From contig CBDCZY010000010.1 of assembly GCA_965224745.1 (NCBI GenBank), forward strand, positions 248,001 to 312,000: a DNA stretch of 64,000 bases, given 5' to 3'. Below the pieces are notes generated by a model, which did not search any database, was not told where the DNA came from, and saw nothing but the letters and a program-made list of their open reading frames with translations. This document shows, in pieces, positions 26,497-34,966 of this stretch. Each line of letters begins with the position of its first letter. Within the stretch, counting starts at the first letter, position 1. This stretch comes from CBDCZY01 sp965224745 (GTDB lineage: Bacteria; Pseudomonadota; Gammaproteobacteria; Methylococcales; Methylomonadaceae). The translations under genes and the position numbers were made by a program.

Positions 26497-27238
26497 GCCG
26501 TTGATCTGTAGTATCACTACTTTACTTTTAGTGTGTTTTTGTAGCTCTTCCTGGGCAGGTGCCGGTATTGATGCATTGACTGTAACCAGTAACAAGCAGG
26601 GTGGCCAGACCTATACGGTTACGATCCAGATTTTAGTCCTCATGACGATGCTGACCGTGTTGCCAGCATTGGTTTTGTCGATGACCTCTTTTACCCGAAT
26701 TATTATTGTACTGTCATTATTGAGGCAAGCCTTGGGAACTGCGCAGAGTCCTAATAATCAGATACTGATCGGCTTATCGCTATTCTTGACATTTTTCATC
26801 ATGACACCTGTATTAGATAAGGTAAACGATGAAGCTATTCAGCCTTTTCTGCAAGAAAAAATTTCAATGACGGATGCCATCGACAAAGCGTCCAAACCCT
26901 TTAGACAGTTTATGCTGCGACAAACCCGTGAATCGGATTTAGCGATGTTCATTAAGATTTCTGGTAAAGATGAACTCAATTCTGATGCCGAAGTCCCGTT
27001 TTCTTTGTTATTGCCTGCTTATGTTACCAGTGAGTTAAAAACAGCGTTCCAAATAGGTTTTTTAATCTTTTTACCCTTTTTGGTCATCGATCTGGTGGTA
27101 GCCAGTGTCCTGATGTCAATGGGTATGATGATGTTATCGCCAATGATCATTTCATTACCCTTCAAAATTATGCTGTTTGTACTGGCTGATGGTTGGACTT
27201 TGGTTATGGAAATGCTGGCTGCCAGCTTTTATCTTTAA
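26483..27238 (+). CDS. fliP: Flagellar type III export gate protein FliP
   Basis: 251 residues from ATG 26483. A cleavable signal peptide ends in SSSWAG, as is common for FliP. Then come VLMTMLTVLPALVLSMTSFTRI, the conserved RQALGTAQSPNNQ and GLSLFLTFFIM, and a C-terminal hydrophobic hairpin. FliP forms the core pore of the export gate with FliQ and FliR. I chose this start because AAGGA lies seven bases upstream and it begins a normal signal peptide; the frame open to 26375 merely overlaps fliO. Confidence 0.95.
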   Translation: MIKNKPLICSITTLLLVCFCSSSWAGAGIDALTVTSNKQGGQTYTVTIQILVLMTMLTVLPALVLSMTSFTRIIIVLSLLRQALGTAQSPNNQILIGLSLFLTFFIMTPVLDKVNDEAIQPFLQEKISMTDAIDKASKPFRQFMLRQTRESDLAMFIKISGKDELNSDAEVPFSLLLPAYVTSELKTAFQIGFLIFLPFLVIDLVVASVLMSMGMMMLSPMIISLPFKIMLFVLADGWTLVMEMLAASFYL

Positions 27239-27255
27239 ACTCTCGAGAGAAAAAT

Positions 27256-27525
27256 ATGACCCCTGAAGTGGTATTAACGGTTGGACAAGAGGCCATGGTA
27301 ATGGCAGTCAAATTAACAGCGCCCATTCTATTAGCTTCATTAGCCGTTGGATTATTGATAGCGATGTTTCAGGCAGCAACCCAAATCAATGAAATGACGC
27401 TTACTTTCGTGCCTAAATTGATAACGATTGGTGTTGTGTTAATTACACTCGGTCCCTGGATGCTGCAAACCACTATCGATTTTATCCAAGATCTGTTTCA
27501 CAACATTCCTGAAATGATAGGCTGA
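27256..27525 (+). CDS. fliQ: Flagellar type III export gate protein FliQ
   Basis: 89 residues, exactly the family size, with two membrane helices (LTAPILLASLAVGLLIAMFQ and LITIGVVLITLGPWML) around the conserved ATQINEMTLTFVPK. It packs around FliP/FliR in the export gate. ATG 27256 is preceded by GAGAG and follows fliP by 17 bases. Confidence 0.95.
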   Translation: MTPEVVLTVGQEAMVMAVKLTAPILLASLAVGLLIAMFQAATQINEMTLTFVPKLITIGVVLITLGPWMLQTTIDFIQDLFHNIPEMIG

Positions 27526-27533
27526 AACACCTC

Positions 27534-28310
27534 GTGCATATTACCGAAGCTCAACTAATGGAGTGGGTGGCCGCCTTTATTTGGCCGTTAGTCAGAATTA
27601 GCGCCATGTTCATTAGTTTACCCGTACTGAGCATGCAGTCGGTTCCTGTGCGAGTTCGAATGATTCTTTCCGTTGCGATCACTTTAGTAGTCATGCCGAT
27701 GGTGGATCGTCCTCCACCAATAGAAGTCTTTAGTTGGCAAGGGGGTGCCGTGGTGTTGCAACAGTTGTTGATCGGCATAGTGACCGGTTTTATCTTGCAA
27801 ATGGTTTTTTCATTAGTGACATTCTGTGGACAGAATATCGCTTATGGTATGGGGTTGGGATTTGCCACTATGATCGATCCTCAAACAGGCATACAGGTGC
27901 CTGTCATTTCGCAGTTTTTTTGGATATTAGCAACTTTTATGTTTTTACTGTTGAATGGTCATTTGGTCGTTCTTCATATGTTAATCGACAGTTTTAATAC
28001 TCTGCCGATTGCAGATATAGGTTTTGAGCGGGACGATTACTGGCGCCTCATACGGTGGAGCAGCAGTATTTTTTCAGGCGGCTTATTACTGTCGCTTCCT
28101 GCGGTAATGACTTTGTTACTAGTGAATATAGGGTTTGGAGTTGCCACACGGGTTGCACCCCAGCTCAATATTATGGCCGTCGGATTCCCGGTTACCATCA
28201 TGGCTGGGATGGTTTTTATCTGGGCAACGTTGGAAAATCTTTTAGATGGTTTTACCAGTTTCCTGGAGGACAGTTATCAGCTCACCAATGAAATATTGAG
28301 ACTAGTGTGA
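27534..28310 (+). CDS. fliR: Flagellar type III export gate protein FliR
   Basis: 258 residues with six to seven membrane segments. Landmarks are RISAMFISLPVLSMQSVP near the start, GMGLGFATMIDPQ, LLNGHLVVL and PQLNIMAVGFPVTI, the most conserved part of FliR. GTG start eight bases after fliQ, with only a weak upstream ribosome site, so coupling to fliQ is likely. flhB normally follows directly; here 224 bases with a MITE intervene. Confidence 0.94.
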   Translation: MHITEAQLMEWVAAFIWPLVRISAMFISLPVLSMQSVPVRVRMILSVAITLVVMPMVDRPPPIEVFSWQGGAVVLQQLLIGIVTGFILQMVFSLVTFCGQNIAYGMGLGFATMIDPQTGIQVPVISQFFWILATFMFLLLNGHLVVLHMLIDSFNTLPIADIGFERDDYWRLIRWSSSIFSGGLLLSLPAVMTLLLVNIGFGVATRVAPQLNIMAVGFPVTIMAGMVFIWATLENLLDGFTSFLEDSYQLTNEILRLV

Positions 28311-28352
28311 TGAGCATTAGTAACTTTTGTTATTCGTTCGTTTGGCTTGGTG

Positions 28353-28520
28353 AATTCTACTTTGTCAGATTAACAATAAGGCCGTCATACTCGTCGGGAA
28401 CGGGTATCCAGCGCCACGGATGGCAAGCTGAAATTCATTCATGAAGTCTGGATTCCGGCAATCCCTGCCGGAATGACGATCTTTGAAAAAATGAATGATG
28501 TAATCTGACAAAATAGAATT
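28353..28520 (+). repeat. MITE family 1, copy 2 (168 bp), between fliR and flhB
   Basis: Terminal repeats AATTCTACTTTGTCAGATTA and, inverted, AATTCTATTTTGTCAGATTA (19 of 20). The interior contains nested hairpins (GTCATACTCGTCGGGAACGG...; GGCAATCCCTGCCGG). It carries no coding sequence. Its right end lies 14 bases before the flhB ATG. Confidence 0.88.
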
Positions 28521-28534
28521 AATCAACTTAAATA

Positions 28535-29665
28535 ATGGCAGAAGATAGCGGTCAAGATAAAACCGAAGACCCCACAGGCAAACGAATCAGTCAATCTCGG
28601 AAGAAAGGGCAGGTCGCTCGTTCCAGAGAGTTGAACACGTTTATCTCTTTAATGTCTGGATCAGTTTTGTTGATTATGATGGGAGGTCGTGTCGGTCAAG
28701 GTTTAATGAACATCATGAAAGGAGAGTTTCAGCTCACTCGAGCGATGATTTTCGATACCAACACCATAATAAGTCATTTCTACCAGACCATTACCCAAGG
28801 CATCATGCTGATTGCTCCTATCCTGGCCGTGTCGGTCGTAACCGCGATTGCCAGCCCTATCTTAATAGGCGGTTGGAACTTTAGTTTAGAATCAATGCAG
28901 CCCAAGTTTTCCAAGCTTGATCCCATTAAAGGTATTCCGAAGCTCTTTGGCGTCCGGGGGTTGATTGAATTACTCAAGTCAGCAGTTAAGATATGTCTGA
29001 TTTTTGCAGTGGTGTTGCTGGTGATGAAGTTGTACATTAAGCCACTTATCGGCTTAACGGGTGAACCTATAAAGCAAGCTATCATACATGGTTTAGACAT
29101 GCTCAGCAGGAGTTTTTTAATACTCAGTGTTTCACTCATTTTGGTCGCCGCGTTTGACGTACCATACCAGCTTTGGACGCATAAGAAGCAACTCAAAATG
29201 ACCAAGCAGGAGGTGAAAGACGAGTCTAAAGAATCAGAGACCAGCCCGGAAGTAAAAAATAAAATCCGTCAAGCTCAAATGCAAATGGCTAATCAGCGGA
29301 TGATGGAAGAGGTGCCGAAAGCGGATGTCATTGTGACCAACCCGACCCATTATGCTGTCGCTCTTCGTTACAACCAGTTGCAAGGTGGGGCGCCTAAATT
29401 AGTCGCTAAAGGTGTTGATCTGGTAGCTGCTCATATTCGAAATTTAGCGGTGGGGGCTAGTGTTCCTATTGTGGCATCGCCGCCTTTAGCCAGAGCACTC
29501 TATTTTTCGACAGAAATTGATAATGAGATTCCGCAGGGTTTATATTTGTCAGTAGCGCAAGTTTTAGCCTATGTTTACCAGTTGAAAGCAGCCTTTGATA
29601 TGGGTTCGCCCGAACCAACACCACCCTCTAATATTGAAATTCCGGCCGAATATAGACGAGACTAA
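28535..29665 (+). CDS. flhB: Flagellar export switch protein FlhB
   Basis: 376 residues. An N-terminal EDSGQDKTEDPTGKRI signature and four membrane spans are followed by a cytoplasmic domain with the autocleavage motif NPTH at 269-272 (ADVIVTNPTHYAVALRY). Cleavage there switches export from rod/hook to filament substrates. No ribosome binding sequence is visible in the 14 bases between the MITE end and the ATG. Either translation uses an unusual leader or the MITE has weakened it. A good family match and length suggest the protein is intact. Confidence 0.95.
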   Translation: MAEDSGQDKTEDPTGKRISQSRKKGQVARSRELNTFISLMSGSVLLIMMGGRVGQGLMNIMKGEFQLTRAMIFDTNTIISHFYQTITQGIMLIAPILAVSVVTAIASPILIGGWNFSLESMQPKFSKLDPIKGIPKLFGVRGLIELLKSAVKICLIFAVVLLVMKLYIKPLIGLTGEPIKQAIIHGLDMLSRSFLILSVSLILVAAFDVPYQLWTHKKQLKMTKQEVKDESKESETSPEVKNKIRQAQMQMANQRMMEEVPKADVIVTNPTHYAVALRYNQLQGGAPKLVAKGVDLVAAHIRNLAVGASVPIVASPPLARALYFSTEIDNEIPQGLYLSVAQVLAYVYQLKAAFDMGSPEPTPPSNIEIPAEYRRD

Positions 29666-29670
29666 ACGTA

Positions 29671-31758
29671 ATGAATCCTACAAAACTAATGCTGCAAGTA
29701 AAAAAAATAAGCCACATGGGTTTGGGTGCTCCGTTACTCATCATAATGATTTTGGCTATGGTAATGGTGCCGTTGCCGGCATTCCTGTTGGATTTGTTTT
29801 TTACTTTCAATATTGCGCTGTCGCTGATTATTTTATTGGTTGTGATCTATACGCTTAGACCATTGGAGTTTGCAGTCTTCCCAACTGTAATCCTGGTATC
29901 AACACTATTAAGATTAGCGCTAAATGTTGCCTCTACACGAATAGTTTTATTGGAAGGCCATGAAGGTGGAGATGCGGCTGGTAAGGTAATTGAAGCCTTT
30001 GGCGAGTTCGTTATCGGTGGTAATTACGCCGTTGGCCTAGTGGTATTTGCAATCCTGGTGATAATAAATTTCGTGGTCGTAACCAAAGGTGCAGGACGAG
30101 TTGCTGAAGTGACTGCTCGATTTACTTTGGATGCGATGCCTGGCAAACAAATGGCCATTGATGCTGATTTAAATTCAGGCGTAATCAGTCAAGATGAAGC
30201 CAGGTTACGGCGTACTGAGGTTGCCACTGAATCTGACTTTTACGGCTCAATGGATGGCGCCAGTAAATTTGTTCGAGGAGATGCCGTAGCCGGTATTATT
30301 ATTCTGTTCGTTAATGTGATTGGCGGACTCATGATTGGAGTTGGGCAACATGGTCTGAGCTTTAATGAAGCAGGGCAGGTTTTCGTTTTATTAACTATTG
30401 GTGATGGTTTAGTCGCTCAGATTCCTTCTTTATTACTGGCTACTGCTTCAGCAATTGTTGTCACACGGGTGAGTAATAGTAATGAACATGTGGGCGAACA
30501 GTTTTCATCGCAAATGTTACAAAACCCCAAGCCTTTAGCCATTACTGCAGGCGTTATCGGTATGCTGGGCATTATTCCTGGTATGCCGAATTTAGTTTTT
30601 ATTCTGCTGGCAGTTGGTATAGGGTGGGCAGCTTATTCTATTAACAAGACTCAACAAGCTGCCGAAGCTGCCAAAACAGCATTACCGGCACCACCGCCCG
30701 TACCTGAAGTACAAGAGCTCAGTTGGGATGATGTTAAGCCGGTCGATATTATTGGGTTACAAGTCGGTTATCGACTCATTCCATTAGTCGATAAAAATCA
30801 AGGCGGTCAGCTAATGACACGGATTAAAGGTATCCGCAAGAAGCTTTCACAACAGCTCGGTTTTTTAGTTCCATCAGTTCATATTCGCGATAATCTGGAT
30901 TTTGCACCGACACTTTATCAGATTTCTATGTTAGGAGTGACGGTGGGTGAAGCTGAAGTCCACCCTGAATTCGAAATGGCAATTAACCCAGGAAAAGTAT
31001 ACGGTACGGTACCTGGAATGCCATGTAAAGACCCTGCGTTCGGTTTGGATGCGGTTTGGATCGAACCCAGTCAAAAAGATTATGCGCAGACATTAGGTTA
31101 CACCGTAGTTGATCCAGGGACTGTTATTGCTACCCATTTGAGTCATATTTTGCAAACCAATGCGTTCCAGCTATTTGGTTATGAAGAAGCCCAGAAACTA
31201 TTGGATAATCTGGCAAAGGTGGCACCTAAATTAGTTGAAGACCTGGTTCCCAAAACCATACCGTTAAGTGTGTTGGTCAAAGTGTTGCAAAACTTGCTGC
31301 AAGAAGGGGTGTCGATTCGAGATATGCGTACCATTGCCGAAACTTTGGCGGAGATTGGTTCTAAAAGTCAAGAACCGGACGTTTTAACCTCAGTCATCAG
31401 AACTAAGCTAGGTCGATCAATTGTTCAGGAAATCAATGGCATAGAGCAAGAATTACCAGTAATAACCTTTGATCCAGAACTGGAACAACTATTGCATAAG
31501 TCATTAAATACAGCAGGCGAAAGCGGTGCAAGTGTTGAACCCGGACTCGCTGACCAAATTCACCAATCGTTGCAAAATAACGCCCAACAGATGGAGGTTA
31601 AAGGACAACCCGCGGTGGTCTTGGTATCGTCCATGGTTCGTCCCTGGTTAGCTCGTTTTGTTCGACACTCGATCACCAGCCTGCATGTTTTAGCATATAA
31701 CGAAATCCCTGAAGATCGACAGATCAAAGTGGTATCGACCGTGGGTCAACGCGCTTAA
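29671..31758 (+). CDS. flhA: Flagellar biosynthesis protein FlhA
   Basis: 695 residues. Eight N-terminal membrane spans include the FHIPEP signature region RFTLDAMPGKQMAIDADLNSG. The large cytoplasmic domain (from about residue 340) forms the export-gate nonamer that docks chaperone-substrate complexes. Follows flhB by five bases. No anomalies seen. Confidence 0.97.
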   Translation: MNPTKLMLQVKKISHMGLGAPLLIIMILAMVMVPLPAFLLDLFFTFNIALSLIILLVVIYTLRPLEFAVFPTVILVSTLLRLALNVASTRIVLLEGHEGGDAAGKVIEAFGEFVIGGNYAVGLVVFAILVIINFVVVTKGAGRVAEVTARFTLDAMPGKQMAIDADLNSGVISQDEARLRRTEVATESDFYGSMDGASKFVRGDAVAGIIILFVNVIGGLMIGVGQHGLSFNEAGQVFVLLTIGDGLVAQIPSLLLATASAIVVTRVSNSNEHVGEQFSSQMLQNPKPLAITAGVIGMLGIIPGMPNLVFILLAVGIGWAAYSINKTQQAAEAAKTALPAPPPVPEVQELSWDDVKPVDIIGLQVGYRLIPLVDKNQGGQLMTRIKGIRKKLSQQLGFLVPSVHIRDNLDFAPTLYQISMLGVTVGEAEVHPEFEMAINPGKVYGTVPGMPCKDPAFGLDAVWIEPSQKDYAQTLGYTVVDPGTVIATHLSHILQTNAFQLFGYEEAQKLLDNLAKVAPKLVEDLVPKTIPLSVLVKVLQNLLQEGVSIRDMRTIAETLAEIGSKSQEPDVLTSVIRTKLGRSIVQEINGIEQELPVITFDPELEQLLHKSLNTAGESGASVEPGLADQIHQSLQNNAQQMEVKGQPAVVLVSSMVRPWLARFVRHSITSLHVLAYNEIPEDRQIKVVSTVGQRA

Positions 31759-31776
31759 TAATTTAGAGGTCATACA

Positions 31777-33192
31777 ATGAAATTAAAACGATTTTTTGCT
31801 CCCGATATTCGTCAGGCGATGAGTATGGTGCGGGAAGAGTTAGGTCCGGATGCAGTCATTATGTCTAATCGTAAAGTCGAAAATGGCGTCGAAATTGTGG
31901 CGGCTAAAGATTTTGACGAGCAAACCGTGCATGAAAAAGCAACCAAAGAACCCGAGGCGAAACCCGTTAAAAATCGTCAGCCGGTTGAGGCAAAAAAAAG
32001 TAATCAAAGCAAACCAAAGGCCAGAGCTAAAAAGGTCTCAATTGAGAAAAAACCGGTACGAACCAAGGTCAGGGAACAGATAAAAGTTCCCGAACAACCG
32101 GTAGACACCACATCCAGCGCGAATATTATCGACAGTAAGATCAAACGAGTGTTGAGGAAAAGCAGCAAAACCAGAGTGACTAAAAGCAGAAAAAAACCAT
32201 TGGCGAATAGCCAGTTTTCGGGCGAAGAGTTTTTAAAACAGGAACAGAGTGTTGCATCTGATCCTATATTGATAGAAATGCATCATGAAATCAAAATGCT
32301 CAAAGATTTGTTGGATAGCCGTTTGCAAGATTTGCCTGTTAAAAGTCAATCTGTAACACACAACCTAACCCACCGCATCATTGGTCAACTGCTAGCCATT
32401 GGTGTGCCTGTATCTCTGGCCGACCAGTTAACAGCATTGCTAGATCAAAAAACCGACCTTGCTACTGCCTGGCAGACCACTTTTAAACATTTAGTCGATA
32501 CAGTACCGCTGGCTGAAGATCATTTGCTTGAAAAAGGCGGTATCGTTGCATTAGTGGGTCCAACCGGTGTAGGTAAAACGACGACTATCGCCAAACTGGC
32601 AGCGCAATTTAGATTGAAGCACGGTCGCGGCCAAGTCGCATTAATTACTACAGATAATTACCGTATCGCCGCCCATGAGCAATTGAATACTTATGGTCGA
32701 TTGCTCGAAATGCCTGTGCATGCCGCCTCAGATCATGAAAATTTACAGCAGGTTTTACAGCGTTTTGCCGATAAACGACTAATATTAATAGATACAGTTG
32801 GAATGAGTCAACGTGACCAAAGGCTTGCTGAGCAATTGGCGCTACTACGACAACAGAAGATCGATATTACGACTGTTTTGGTAATGTCTGCTAACACTCA
32901 ATCCAGAGCAGTCAATGAAATCATTGAGTCTTTTCATGACTTTGAACCGGAAGCTTGTATTTTGACCAAGTTTGATGAAGCGGTCGTAAAAGGAGCAGTA
33001 TTTGCCTCGTTAATCGAACATCAGTTACCCCTTGCTTACTTTACAGATGGTCAGCAAGTGCCAGAAGATCTGCATGAACCGGAATCGTTTGATTTACTGT
33101 CTCAATGTGCAGAGGAATTAAATATGCAAGAAAATGATTTCGCAAGCCAGTCATTACCCAATATTAATCAACCTGTAGAAGGTTATGCATAA
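31777..33192 (+). CDS. flhF: Flagellar biosynthesis regulator FlhF (SRP-type GTPase)
   Basis: 471 residues. A conserved start, MKLKRFFAPDIRQAMSMVRE, is followed by a ~110-residue Lys/Glu/Pro-rich, probably disordered, basic linker. Then come the N domain and the G domain with P-loop GPTGVGKTTT (261-270), DTVGMSQRD and TKFDEA. FlhF marks the cell pole and sets where the flagellum is built. Its stop overlaps the flhG start (TAATG), consistent with the paired role of these two genes. Their presence implies polar flagellation. Confidence 0.95.
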   Translation: MKLKRFFAPDIRQAMSMVREELGPDAVIMSNRKVENGVEIVAAKDFDEQTVHEKATKEPEAKPVKNRQPVEAKKSNQSKPKARAKKVSIEKKPVRTKVREQIKVPEQPVDTTSSANIIDSKIKRVLRKSSKTRVTKSRKKPLANSQFSGEEFLKQEQSVASDPILIEMHHEIKMLKDLLDSRLQDLPVKSQSVTHNLTHRIIGQLLAIGVPVSLADQLTALLDQKTDLATAWQTTFKHLVDTVPLAEDHLLEKGGIVALVGPTGVGKTTTIAKLAAQFRLKHGRGQVALITTDNYRIAAHEQLNTYGRLLEMPVHAASDHENLQQVLQRFADKRLILIDTVGMSQRDQRLAEQLALLRQQKIDITTVLVMSANTQSRAVNEIIESFHDFEPEACILTKFDEAVVKGAVFASLIEHQLPLAYFTDGQQVPEDLHEPESFDLLSQCAEELNMQENDFASQSLPNINQPVEGYA

Positions 33193-34055
33193 TGACTGAT
33201 CAAGCCGCAGGTATCCGAAAAATGCACCAGAGCAAACCTATTAAAGTTATTGCAATCACCAGCGGTAAAGGCGGGGTAGGCAAGACCAATATCTCTGCAA
33301 ACTTAAGTATCGCGTTATCACAATTGGGAAGGAAAGTAGTTGTGTTAGATGCCGATATGGGTCTGGCTAATATTGACGTATTATTGGGTATTCATCCTCA
33401 ATACAATTTATCGCATGTCTTACAAAGCGAAAAATCTTTAGACGAAATTATCGTAGACGGTCCTGGTGGTATCAAAATTATTCCAGGTGCATCCGGTATC
33501 CAACAAATGTCTGAGCTATCGTCCATAGAGCAAGCTTCTATCATCAGAGCATTTAGTGAAATTCGGCAGGAGATCGATATCATGATCGTCGATACTGCAG
33601 CTGGTATAAGTAGTGGCGTGGTAAATCTTACTCGTGCTTGCCAAGAGGTAATGGTCGTAGTATGCGATGAGCCTACATCTTTAACCGATGCTTATGCCTC
33701 GATAAAACTTCTCAACAGAGATTATGGTCTTTATAAGTTTCAGGTGATCTCAAATATGGTTAAAGATCAGCAACAGGGCCAAATGTTATTTTCCAAGCTA
33801 TGCAAAGTGACTGATCATTATTTGGATGTGGCGCTCAATTACGTGGGAGCAGTTCCTTATGACGAAAGCTTACGTAAAGCAGTCCAAAAACAAATAGCTG
33901 TATTAGATGCTTACCCAAGCAGTAAATCCTCTCTGGCGTTAAAAAATATTGCACGTAAAGTCAATGCACTACCTGCAACGACCGAAACTATGGGTGGATT
34001 GGCGTTTTTTATCGAACGTATGGTTCAAGCCAATTCCCGTGAGGATGCTGCGTGA
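33192..34055 (+). CDS. flhG: Flagellar number regulator FlhG/FleN (MinD-like ATPase)
   Basis: 287 residues. Deviant Walker A TSGKGGVGKT at 23-32, LDADMGLANIDVLLG (Walker B-type) and DTAAGISSGV, as in MinD/FlhG. The C-terminal part carries an amphipathic tail (GGLAFFIERMVQ). FlhG limits flagella to one per pole by acting on FlhF and on the flagellar master regulator. It overlaps fliA by four bases. Confidence 0.94.
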   Translation: MTDQAAGIRKMHQSKPIKVIAITSGKGGVGKTNISANLSIALSQLGRKVVVLDADMGLANIDVLLGIHPQYNLSHVLQSEKSLDEIIVDGPGGIKIIPGASGIQQMSELSSIEQASIIRAFSEIRQEIDIMIVDTAAGISSGVVNLTRACQEVMVVVCDEPTSLTDAYASIKLLNRDYGLYKFQVISNMVKDQQQGQMLFSKLCKVTDHYLDVALNYVGAVPYDESLRKAVQKQIAVLDAYPSSKSSLALKNIARKVNALPATTETMGGLAFFIERMVQANSREDAA

Positions 34056-34783
34056 CTAAAGCGGCGATGTATTTGGCCCAGAGCAGTGAAGATGCTGATC
34101 AATTATTAATTTCAAATCTTCCCCTGGTTAAACGCATTGCTCATCATTTGAGTCATAAACTTCCCAACACAGTTGATATAGATGACTTAATCCAGGCAGG
34201 CACTATTGGATTGATAGAAGCTGTCCGTAAATATGATGCCAGCCAAGGCGCAAGTTTTGAAACTTACGCTGGCATTCGAATAAGAGGCGCCATGTTCGAT
34301 GAGGTTAGAAAAGTGGATTGGACTCCACGTTCCGTTCATCGTCGCTCGCGAACCATTGCCGCTGCTATCAAAGATATTGAAAATAGCACGGGTCGAGAAG
34401 CCAGTGATACCGATATAGCAAGCAAGCTGGGTGTAGGCTTGGCGGAGTATCATAAGGATTTGCAGGATATTGCGAGCGCTCGTTTGTGTAGCTTTGAAGA
34501 GATGGTCGCCGAAGATGGAGAGAGATCCGAAGTTGCAAGTTTGGCGGAGCCGGAACCATCCACCCGACATATCCGCGACGCCTTTCAACAAGCACTTGCT
34601 ACCGCAATTGACAGCCTACCGGAACGAGAAAAGCTGGTAATTTCGCTGTACTACGACGATGAACTTAACTTAAAAGAGATCGGTGAAGTATTGGGTGTCA
34701 GTGAATCTCGAGTGAGTCAAATCAGCAGCCAAGCAATGGTAAGGTTGCGTGCCAAGCTTTCCGATTGGCTCAACCAGTCATAA
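34052..34783 (+). CDS. fliA: RNA polymerase sigma factor FliA (sigma-28)
   Basis: 243 residues, standard size. Region 2 shows DIDDLIQAGTIGLIEAVRKYD and the FliA-typical RIRGAMFDEVRKVDWTPRSV. Region 4 shows LPEREKLVISLYYDDELNLKEIGEVLGVSESRVSQI in parts, a helix-turn-helix. It drives late flagellar and chemotaxis genes once FlgM is exported. GTG start inside the end of flhG. In many relatives cheY-cheZ-cheA follow; here the operon ends and convergent FG-GAP genes begin after 183 bases. Confidence 0.96.
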   Translation: MTKAAMYLAQSSEDADQLLISNLPLVKRIAHHLSHKLPNTVDIDDLIQAGTIGLIEAVRKYDASQGASFETYAGIRIRGAMFDEVRKVDWTPRSVHRRSRTIAAAIKDIENSTGREASDTDIASKLGVGLAEYHKDLQDIASARLCSFEEMVAEDGERSEVASLAEPEPSTRHIRDAFQQALATAIDSLPEREKLVISLYYDDELNLKEIGEVLGVSESRVSQISSQAMVRLRAKLSDWLNQS

Positions 34784-34966
34784 ACCAAACACCATTTTTC
34801 TGATCTAAACGGGCTTTTCAGTTCGTTCTAATACTCCCCTCATTCATTACTTTTTATTTCATCCTGAAAATCATATACGTGGTCGTCATTACAACTTGTA
34901 ATATCCCATTTGATAGTTTTATAAAAACTAATAAATCAACAAAATATTTGTTTTGGGTAGACACTT

